Assembly (NCBI GenBank): GCA_016931435.1
Contig: JAFGET010000181.1
Coordinates: forward strand, 1 to 9,049
Source of the DNA: Candidatus Omnitrophota bacterium
GTDB lineage: Bacteria > Omnitrophota > Gorgyraeia > Gygaellales > Profunditerraquicolaceae
DNA: 9,049 nucleotides
Reading direction: 5' to 3'
The first letter of the stretch is position 1. The number at the start of each line of letters is the position of its first letter. Made by a program: the position numbers and the translations under genes. The notes below the pieces were generated by a model, which saw nothing but the letters and a program-made list of their open reading frames with translations, had not been told where the DNA came from and did no database searches. This document shows, in pieces, positions 1 to 5,272 of the stretch.

Positions 1-461
1 CGACGGATAAAAAGGCCTGCGTAGGGGGCATGATCACTAAGCTTGAGGCGGCTAAGATTGCCGTAGATTCAGGGATCCCCTGCGTTATTGCCAACGGCCA
101 TAGTAAGGATGTCTTACTTTCGGTAGCAGCCGATCCTTATAATAGCGGCACTTTATTTTTGTCGAAAAAGTCTCTAGCTGCCAGGGAGCGTTGGATTGCC
201 TTTGGTACCAAGACAAAAGGAAAGATATTAGTAGATGACGGAGCAAAAAAGGCCCTTTTAAACAACAAAAGCCTGTTGTCGGTAGGAGTCGTAGGACAGG
301 AAGGCAGATTTGAAGAAGACGATATTGTCAGCATAAGCGATAAGCAGGGCTGTGAATTTGCCAGGGGCAGGGTAAGCCTGTCCTACCGGCATTTAGATAA
401 GACCAAAGGGAAGCGCTCTGAAAAAGAAGTGATCCATAAAAACGATATAGTAATATTATGA
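1..461 (+). CDS. proB: Glutamate 5-kinase, C-terminal part (5' end outside window)
   Basis: ProB phosphorylates L-glutamate with ATP to gamma-glutamyl phosphate, the first step of proline synthesis, in the cytoplasm. The reading frame is open from base 3, with no start codon needed, and gives about 152 residues. The first visible motif, VGGMITKLEAAKIA, is the end of the amino-acid-kinase domain (family form TGGMxTK), where ATP and the substrate phosphate are held. The stretch from about GKILVDDGAKKALL to the end matches the C-terminal PUA domain found in many ProB proteins. The expected Thr of TGGM is Val here, preceded by Cys (CVGGM), which is a small oddity. The TGA stop overlaps the proA ATG (ATGA, 458-461), the classic arrangement for coupled translation of kinase and reductase. 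The pairing with proA makes the call safe. Confidence 0.95.
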   Translation, partial: TDKKACVGGMITKLEAAKIAVDSGIPCVIANGHSKDVLLSVAADPYNSGTLFLSKKSLAARERWIAFGTKTKGKILVDDGAKKALLNNKSLLSVGVVGQEGRFEEDDIVSISDKQGCEFARGRVSLSYRHLDKTKGKRSEKEVIHKNDIVIL

Positions 462-1729
462 ATATAGAAAAACTTAAAGCAGGATTGATCCGGTCCGCAA
501 AAAAAGCGCAAGATGCTTCGCGTTTTCTATTATCCCTGTCCCAGGAGAAGAAAAATGATGTTTTAAGGGGAATGAGCGAGGCTTTACTGGCCAAGAAAGA
601 GTATATCTTAAAAGCAAATGATAAAGACGTAAAAAAAGCCGCCTCCCTCGGGAACACGGATGCATTCATCGACCGTCTTAGGCTTGATCAAAAGAGGATA
701 GGGGAGATGGCGGAGGCGCTTCTTGAGTTGACAAGATTGCATGACCCGGTAGGAGAGGTGATCAGGGAGTGGTATAGGCCCAATGGATTAAAGATCCGTA
801 AAGTGCGCACCCCTATCGGAGTGATCGCGATCATTTATGAGTCGCGCCCCAATGTCACTTCGGATTGTATCGGGCTTTGTTTTAAATCCGGCAATAGCGT
901 TATTTTACGCGGAGGAAGCGAAGCGCTTAATTCTAATTCAGCCATATTCAAGGTATTAAAGACAGTGATCAAGAAGCACGGGATCCCTGAAGGCGCGATC
1001 AACCTGGTATCTGTTTCTGACCGTAAGGCCGTCGGCGAATTATTAAAATTAAACGATTATATTGATCTAGTGATGCCGCGGGGAGGAGAGGGGCTGATCA
1101 AGCTTGTGATGAAGTGTTCGCGTATACCGGTGATCAAGCATTACAAGGGCATCTGCCACGTCTATGTAGATGAATGGGCGGATCTGAATATCGCGCAAAA
1201 GGTATGTTTTAACGCCAAGGTCCAGCGCCCGGGCACTTGTAATGCCATGGAGACGATGCTGGTGCATAAGGAAGCGGCCGTAAGGTTTTTGCCCTGGATG
1301 CTCAAACAATTTGAAGGAGCGGGTGTCCAGATACGCGGTTGCGCCCTGACCCGTAAGATCGGCAAGGCCTTTTCTATAAAAAAGGCAGAAGATAAAGATT
1401 ACCGCAGGGAATATTTGGATCTGATATTATCCGTTAAGGTGGTGGAAAGCCTGGAGCAAGCGATAAAACATATTAACGAATACGGTTCCCGCCATTCAGA
1501 CAGTATCATCACCGAAGATGAAAAGAGTGCTGCGCTCTTTTTAAAACAGGTAGATTCTGCCTGTGTATACGTAAACGCATCAACCCGTTTTACAGACGGT
1601 TACCAGTTCGGGCTGGGTTCGGAGATAGGTATCTCTACTGATAAATTGCATGCCCGCGGCCCCATGGGGCTTGAAGAGCTTACGACCTATAAATATATGG
1701 TTTTTGGGAACGGTCAAGTTAGAACGTAA
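458..1729 (+). CDS. proA: Gamma-glutamyl phosphate reductase (glutamate-5-semialdehyde dehydrogenase)
   Basis: ProA reduces gamma-glutamyl phosphate with NADPH to glutamate-5-semialdehyde, which cyclises to pyrroline-5-carboxylate for proline synthesis. The protein has 423 residues, the usual family length. Visible signatures are RTPIGVIAIIYESRPNVT (117-134), the nucleotide-binding segment KSGNSVILRGGSEA (143-156), MPRGGEGLI (206-214), and the catalytic thiol Cys261 in RPGTCNAMETMLV. The C-terminal block EIGISTDKLHARGPMG, ahead of TTYKY, is also typical. The ATG sits inside the end of proB (ATGA overlap). No good Shine-Dalgarno sequence precedes it, so initiation probably depends on ribosomes finishing proB. 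The TAA stop at 1727-1729 is followed 11 bp later by repeat copy A. Nothing appears broken. Confidence 0.98.
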   Translation: MNIEKLKAGLIRSAKKAQDASRFLLSLSQEKKNDVLRGMSEALLAKKEYILKANDKDVKKAASLGNTDAFIDRLRLDQKRIGEMAEALLELTRLHDPVGEVIREWYRPNGLKIRKVRTPIGVIAIIYESRPNVTSDCIGLCFKSGNSVILRGGSEALNSNSAIFKVLKTVIKKHGIPEGAINLVSVSDRKAVGELLKLNDYIDLVMPRGGEGLIKLVMKCSRIPVIKHYKGICHVYVDEWADLNIAQKVCFNAKVQRPGTCNAMETMLVHKEAAVRFLPWMLKQFEGAGVQIRGCALTRKIGKAFSIKKAEDKDYRREYLDLILSVKVVESLEQAIKHINEYGSRHSDSIITEDEKSAALFLKQVDSACVYVNASTRFTDGYQFGLGSEIGISTDKLHARGPMGLEELTTYKYMVFGNGQVRT

Positions 1730-1738
1730 TTTAACTTG
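1715..1738. other. Short inverted repeat over the proA stop codon
   Basis: CAAGTTA (1715-1721) and TAACTTG (1732-1738) are perfect 7-bp complements around a 10-base loop that includes the proA TAA. The stem is AT-rich and has no following T-run, so it is at best a weak terminator or the outer edge of the neighbouring repeat. Confidence 0.3.
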
Positions 1739-1740
1739 TT

Positions 1741-1849
1741 AATGTCAAATGACAAAATCTAAATGACAAATGAATCATCTAATGCCAAATAATTTAAATA
1801 TTTGGATTTAAATGATTAATTTGGGTTTTGGAATTTGAGATTTGAAATT
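1741..1849. repeat. 109-bp imperfect inverted repeat, copy A (proA-nadD gap)
   Basis: The two 54-bp halves around base 1795 are reverse complements at 41 of 54 positions by my ungapped hand count. The centre is the near-perfect palindrome CCAAATAATTT/AAATATTTGG. The outer ends may extend to ACTTGT (1734-1739) and ACAAGT (1850-1855), with one extra base on the left. The unit is strongly AT-rich and built from phrases such as AAATGACAAA and TTTGGATTT. It shares 82 of 109 positions with copy B at 6817-6925 without gaps, so the two are members of one family. It fills nearly the whole gap and ends 13 bp before the nadD ATG. As RNA it could form a long hairpin. It encodes no protein; a miniature mobile element or a REP-like element are both possible. 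Confidence 0.85.
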
Positions 1850-1862
1850 ACAAGTAAATTTT

Positions 1863-2438
1863 ATGCAAATAGGCATATTAGGCGGGACATTCAATCCCGT
1901 TCATATCGGGCATCTTATTTTAGCCGAAGAAGCCAGGGAAAAACTGGCGCTGGATAAAATAATATTTGTTCCGGCGTACCTTCCGCCGCATAAAGATAAT
2001 GCCCAGATCGTTTCTGCCAAGCACAGGTATGCTATGCTCAGGCTTGCTACGAAAACTAACAGAAGTTTTCTGGTCTCCGGGATTGAGATAAAAAGGGCCG
2101 GCAGGTCCTATACCATAGATACGCTAAAGGATCTTAAAAAGATATACCCCGAAGATGAACTTTCTTTTATTATCGGTTCGGACCTTTTGAATTACCTGGA
2201 AGAATGGAAAGACCTGAGAGAAATCATAGAAATGGTAAAGTTTATCGTAGCTACGCGCCCGGGTTATCCTTTGGAAAAGATCCCTTCCTATATCAAGACC
2301 GTGGCCATAAGGGCGGTAGATATATCGGCATTTGAAGTGCGCCAGGCGGTAAAAGAAGGAAGGTCTTTCAGGTATTTAGTGCCCGAAGCAGTATGCAAGT
2401 ATATAATCAACAACAGGCTTTATAAAAATGTATCATGA
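1863..2438 (+). CDS. nadD: Nicotinate-nucleotide adenylyltransferase
   Basis: NadD transfers AMP from ATP to nicotinate mononucleotide, giving deamido-NAD, the penultimate step of NAD synthesis. The protein has 191 residues, normal for the family. The nucleotidyltransferase signature GTFNPVHIGH is at 8-17, PPHK at 41-44, SYTIDTL at 82-88 and IIGSD at 103-107. The second ATP-binding motif, usually ISSTxxR, reads ISAFEVR (154-160), so the usual Ser/Thr is Phe. The C-terminal phrase RYLVPEAVCKYI is typical. I chose ATG 1863 because family members begin almost directly at the IGILGGTFNP strand. An in-frame TTG at 1842 lies inside repeat copy A and would add seven unlikely residues. No Shine-Dalgarno sequence is visible before 1863. 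The order proA-nadD is common in bacteria. The TGA stop lies 16 bp before rpe. Confidence 0.95.
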   Translation: MQIGILGGTFNPVHIGHLILAEEAREKLALDKIIFVPAYLPPHKDNAQIVSAKHRYAMLRLATKTNRSFLVSGIEIKRAGRSYTIDTLKDLKKIYPEDELSFIIGSDLLNYLEEWKDLREIIEMVKFIVATRPGYPLEKIPSYIKTVAIRAVDISAFEVRQAVKEGRSFRYLVPEAVCKYIINNRLYKNVS

Positions 2439-2440
2439 TC

Positions 2441-2445
2441 AGGAG
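2441..2445 (+). promoter_or_regulatory. Ribosome binding site of rpe
   Basis: AGGAG lies 9 bases before ATG 2455, 6 before TTG 2452 and 12 before ATG 2458. It favours 2455 as the rpe start, although TTG 2452 also has an acceptable distance. Confidence 0.6.
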
Positions 2446-2454
2446 AAATAGTTG

Positions 2455-3105
2455 ATGATGGATAAGATAAAAATATCGCCGTCAATATTATCGGCAGATT
2501 TTGCATGTTTAGACCGCCAGATCAAAAGAGTGGAAAGAGCGGGCGCCGATATGCTGCATATAGACGTGATGGACGGCCATTTTGTGCCCAATATCACGAT
2601 CGGCCCGGTAGTGGTAAGACATATCCGCCGTGTGACGGATCTGATCCTGGATGTGCATCTGATGATCGAGCGTCCCGAGAAATTCGTCGATGAATTCGTC
2701 GCTGCCGGAAGCGATATGATCACTTTTCATATTGAGACTATATCCAGTTCAAAGTTCATAGTTCAGGGTTCAAAGTTAAGGAAGAAGGGTATTAAGGTAG
2801 GCATTTCATTGAATCCGGATACTTCATTAAATAAGATCAAGGGGGTATTAAAATACGCGGATTTTGTTTTAGTGATGAGTGTTTTTCCCGGTTTCAGCGG
2901 ACAGAAATTTATACCGGGGGCGATCCCCAAGATAAGGAAGTTACGTTCAATTTTTAGAGGCGATATAGCGGTAGACGGGGGCGTCAGCGATAAAGTAGCC
3001 GCAGATCTGATCGGCGCGGGGGCGACGATCCTGGTCTCGGGTTCGTATATATTCGCGGCAAAAAATGTCAAACAGGCAATAGAAAGGATCAGGCATGCGC
3101 GATAG
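2455..3105 (+). CDS. rpe: Ribulose-phosphate 3-epimerase
   Basis: Rpe interconverts D-ribulose 5-phosphate and D-xylulose 5-phosphate in the pentose phosphate pathway. It is a TIM barrel of 216 residues, the normal length. The strand motifs are in order: SPSILSADF (8-16), HIDVMDGHF (35-43, metal ligands His35 and Asp37), DVHLM with His68, MSVFPGFSGQ, and VDGGVS with the catalytic Asp174. In the phosphate-side loop the common SVNPGFGGQ or TVEPGFGGQ reads SVFPGFSGQ. After the ITFH strand, residues of about 98-109 are encoded by a 7-bp tandem repeat (2746-2780), which replaces the sequence of the following helix while leaving the length near normal. The start is ATG 2455, with AGGAG 9 bp upstream; TTG 2452 and ATG 2458 are alternatives. 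The last 11 bp overlap the next gene. Confidence 0.95.
   Translation: MMDKIKISPSILSADFACLDRQIKRVERAGADMLHIDVMDGHFVPNITIGPVVVRHIRRVTDLILDVHLMIERPEKFVDEFVAAGSDMITFHIETISSSKFIVQGSKLRKKGIKVGISLNPDTSLNKIKGVLKYADFVLVMSVFPGFSGQKFIPGAIPKIRKLRSIFRGDIAVDGGVSDKVAADLIGAGATILVSGSYIFAAKNVKQAIERIRHAR
2746..2780 (+). repeat. 7-bp tandem repeat inside rpe (AGTTCAN, five units)
   Basis: Five consecutive heptamers are visible: AGTTCAA, AGTTCAT, AGTTCAG, GGTTCAA and the decayed AGTTAAG. The array is translated in the rpe frame as SSKFIVQGSKLR. The unit is not a multiple of three, so gain or loss of one or two units would break the gene, while three units would add or remove seven residues. The base pattern is unlike the surrounding coding sequence. 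Confidence 0.8.
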
Positions 3106-4477
3106 CGTAATAATCAAATTCGGGACAGACGGTTGGCGCGGGGTGATCGGAGAAGACTACACCTTTTCTAACTTAAAGAAAGTAGCGCAGGCAGTCGCCG
3201 ATTATCTGGGGAGAGGCAAGAGGGTAGCCGTAGGATTTGATACGCGTTTTATGTCCGAGCGTTTTGCCTATATCACAGCTCAAGTCTTATCTGCCAATGG
3301 TATCAAAATAGTCCTTTCGGATAGAGCGATCCCTTCCCCGGCGTTAAGTTACACCGTCAAATCCAGAAAGCTTGATCTAGGGGTAATGATCACTGCCTCG
3401 CATAATCCGGCAGAATATAACGGATTTAAGATCAAAACACCTTCCGGGGGAGCAGCCGGTCCGGAAATCACCAAGGTCGTAGAAAGTTTGATCGGGAAGA
3501 ATCCTGTTAAAAGCGATGCGAAAAAAGAGATCAAAAAGGAAAACCTGGTCCAAGATTATGTCGGGTTTATCCGCTCATATATAGATTTTAAGAAGATAAA
3601 AAATAAAAAGTTTAAGATCCTGGTTGATCCGATGTACGGCTCAGGAGACAGTTTCATAGCTTCAGTGCTTAAAGGAAGCTCTATAAGGATCGAGCTTATG
3701 CGCAATGACATAAATCCCTCTTTCGGCGGCAAGAGGCCTGAGCCGATCGAGGAGAACCTAAGAGATCTGATGCGCAGGGTCAGGGATGAGAAGTTTGATC
3801 TAGGTATCGCTTTAGACGGCGATGCCGACAGGATCGGAGCTGTGGCGCCCGGAGGTATTTTTGTCAATCCGCAGAGGATACTTGCCCTCCTGGCTTTACA
3901 TTTAAGCCAGGATAGGCGCTGGAAGGGCGGGCTGGTAAAGACCATCGCCGGAAGCACGATAATGGATAATATCTCTAAGTTTTTGGGGGTAAAACTTTAT
4001 GAAACCCCGGTAGGATTCAAATATATTTCTAATCTGATGGAAACCAAAGATATAGTCGCCGGAGGCGAAGAAGCGGGCGGCATGGGCGTAAAAGGATATA
4101 TCCCCGAGCGCGATGGTACGGTAGCCGGCCTTCTTTTGCTGGAAATGATGGTTTATCGCAATAAAGATATTTTAAAGATCCTCAATGAAGTAGAAAAGCA
4201 ATTCGGGCGTTATTATTATTTACGCAGTGACCTTAAGCTGCCTCAACGGATAGAACCCAGTAAAGAAAAGTTGCCCCGGAAGTTACTGGGTAAAAAGGTG
4301 GTTGAGATAAAAGACTATGACGGTATCAAGCTCATCTGCGAAGATGAGAGCTGGTTGATGTTTCGCAGTTCAGGCACTGAGCCGATCATGCGTATTTATG
4401 TCGAATCCAGGAGCCTGGCCAAATCGAAAAGACTACTTAGGCTGGGCGAGAGAATAATACTCAAAAATGCTTTATAG
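3095..4477 (+). CDS. Phosphoglucomutase/phosphomannomutase family protein
   Basis: This is an alpha-D-phosphohexomutase, which moves phosphate between C6 and C1 of a hexose phosphate through a phosphoserine intermediate. It has 460 residues, a full four-domain length. The N-terminal FGTDGWRG is at 9-16. The catalytic Ser102 lies in ITASHNP (99-105). The magnesium loop DGDADR is at 241-246. The sugar-selecting loop GEEAGG is at 324-329, and the C-terminal phosphate loop RSSGTEP is at 424-430. The sugar loop resembles the GEESGG of glucose or mannose mutases more than the GEQSGH of GlmM, but its Ser is Ala, so the exact substrate is open (glucose, mannose or glucosamine phosphate). The start overlaps rpe by 11 bp and the end overlaps plsC by 11 bp. 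A weak AAAGGA (3083-3088) lies 6 bp before the ATG. All key residues except that loop Ser are intact. Confidence 0.9.
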   Translation: MRDSVIIKFGTDGWRGVIGEDYTFSNLKKVAQAVADYLGRGKRVAVGFDTRFMSERFAYITAQVLSANGIKIVLSDRAIPSPALSYTVKSRKLDLGVMITASHNPAEYNGFKIKTPSGGAAGPEITKVVESLIGKNPVKSDAKKEIKKENLVQDYVGFIRSYIDFKKIKNKKFKILVDPMYGSGDSFIASVLKGSSIRIELMRNDINPSFGGKRPEPIEENLRDLMRRVRDEKFDLGIALDGDADRIGAVAPGGIFVNPQRILALLALHLSQDRRWKGGLVKTIAGSTIMDNISKFLGVKLYETPVGFKYISNLMETKDIVAGGEEAGGMGVKGYIPERDGTVAGLLLLEMMVYRNKDILKILNEVEKQFGRYYYLRSDLKLPQRIEPSKEKLPRKLLGKKVVEIKDYDGIKLICEDESWLMFRSSGTEPIMRIYVESRSLAKSKRLLRLGERIILKNAL

Positions 4478-5042
4478 TATCGGGCGGTTCCTGTTAGCAT
4501 GTTTTTATAAAATATGTTTTCGTTTCGAGGTCCAGGGCAGCGAGAATATTCCCAAGAAAGACAGTTTTATTTTAGTAAGTAACCATGTCAGCAACCTGGA
4601 TCCGGTAGCCATAGGTATTGCTTGTTCGCGGCACCTGAATTATATGGCCAAGGAGGAATTATTCAGGAATAGACTATTCGGTTTTATCTTGAATAAAGTC
4701 AATGTCTTTCCGGTCAAAAGGAATTCCGCGGATCTATCAGCGATCAGGGAAGCTATGCGCAGGGTCAAAAAGAAACAGCCCCTGGTATTATTTCCCGAGG
4801 GGAGCCGTCAAAACCTATCCGGGCCTTATCCGGGCGTAGGATTTTTAAGCGTAAAATTCAATGTGCCGGTAATTCCGGCTTTTATCAAAGGTACGGAACT
4901 AGCATTACCTAAAGGCGCAAGGATCATCCGTTTTAAAAAAGTATGCGTGCGTTTCGGCAGAAGGGTCAGTTTTGACAAAAATATGCCGTATGAACAAATT
5001 ACCCGGATGGTCATGGATGACATCAGGCGCCTTTCTGCTTAG
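4467..5042 (+). CDS. plsC: 1-acyl-sn-glycerol-3-phosphate acyltransferase
   Basis: PlsC-type enzymes acylate lysophosphatidic acid to phosphatidic acid at the inner face of the cytoplasmic membrane. The 191-residue protein carries the acyltransferase motif NHVSNLDP (39-46, the HX4D pair His40 and Asp45), the glycerol-phosphate motif FPEGSR (109-114) and the later VPVIPAFIKG (133-142). The N-terminus (about residues 1-17) is short and hydrophobic, consistent with membrane attachment without a full transmembrane bundle. The ATG lies inside the end of the mutase gene (11-bp overlap) without a clear Shine-Dalgarno sequence, so translational coupling is likely. plsC directly upstream of rpsA is a recurrent bacterial arrangement, often with cmk before plsC; here a sugar mutase takes that place. 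Acyl specificity cannot be read from the sequence. Confidence 0.92.
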   Translation: MLYSIGRFLLACFYKICFRFEVQGSENIPKKDSFILVSNHVSNLDPVAIGIACSRHLNYMAKEELFRNRLFGFILNKVNVFPVKRNSADLSAIREAMRRVKKKQPLVLFPEGSRQNLSGPYPGVGFLSVKFNVPVIPAFIKGTELALPKGARIIRFKKVCVRFGRRVSFDKNMPYEQITRMVMDDIRRLSA

Positions 5043-5066
5043 CACCAAGTTTTAAAAATTATTCTG

Positions 5067-5109
5067 TAAAGGAGGTGTTTTGCCTAAGATCCTGAATCCT
5101 AATACTTAA
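5067..5109 (+). other. Strong Shine-Dalgarno sequence with a 9-codon mini-ORF
   Basis: TAAAGGAGGTG (5067-5077) is a nearly full complement of the 16S rRNA 3' end and the strongest ribosome binding site in the window. A TTG 4 bp after GGAGG opens a frame LPKILNPNT that stops at TAA 5107-5109. It lies 24 bp after plsC and 163 bp before rpsA. It could be a leader peptide, the remnant of a lost gene, or a ribosome standby site. No long frame follows it. Confidence 0.35.
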
Positions 5110-5129
5110 ATTCTAAGTAGAGCTTAATG

Positions 5130-5166
5130 TCCCAGGCGTAAAATTTTACAGTTTGAAACGCCGGGA
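5130..5166 (+). other. GC-rich hairpin in the rpsA leader
   Basis: TCCC-A-GGCGT (5130-5139) pairs with ACGCC-GGGA (5158-5166) as nine base pairs with one bulged A, closing an 18-base AT-rich loop. No T-run follows the stem, so a standard rho-independent terminator is unlikely. It is the only GC-rich secondary structure in an otherwise AT-rich 230-bp gap (5043-5272). It could be a terminator of unusual form for plsC, or part of a leader through which S1 controls its own synthesis, as known for rpsA in gamma-proteobacteria. Confidence 0.45.
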
Positions 5167-5184
5167 TTTAGAAAATAAGGATTT

Positions 5185-5213
5185 TTGATTTGGATTTTAT
5201 CTTTGTGTTAAAT
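5185..5213 (+). promoter_or_regulatory. Candidate sigma-70-type promoter for rpsA
   Basis: TTGATT (5185-5190) and TTAAAT (5208-5213) are separated by 17 bp. Each matches four of six consensus bases. It sits 60 bp before the rpsA ATG, a plausible place, but the region is AT-rich and chance matches are easy. Confidence 0.35.
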
Positions 5214-5272
5214 TGATTTACGCTAAACTCAAATAGAACATAACTAGTAAAATATAAAGGAGATCTTCTAAA

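Noticed and set aside
328..669. Minus-strand frame over the proB-proA junction
   Set aside because: It is a shadow of two well-supported genes on the opposite strand and has no start context or recognisable motif.
1715..1738. Rho-independent terminator after proA
   Set aside because: The stem is only 7 bp and AT-rich, and no T-run follows.
1741..1849. CRISPR or tandem array from the repeated AAATGACAAA-like phrases
   Set aside because: There are no evenly spaced direct repeats or unique spacers; the pattern is a single two-armed inverted repeat.
1842..1862. TTG 1842 as the nadD start
   Set aside because: It lies in the repeat element and adds seven residues before the strand that normally begins NadD; ATG 1863 fits the family better.
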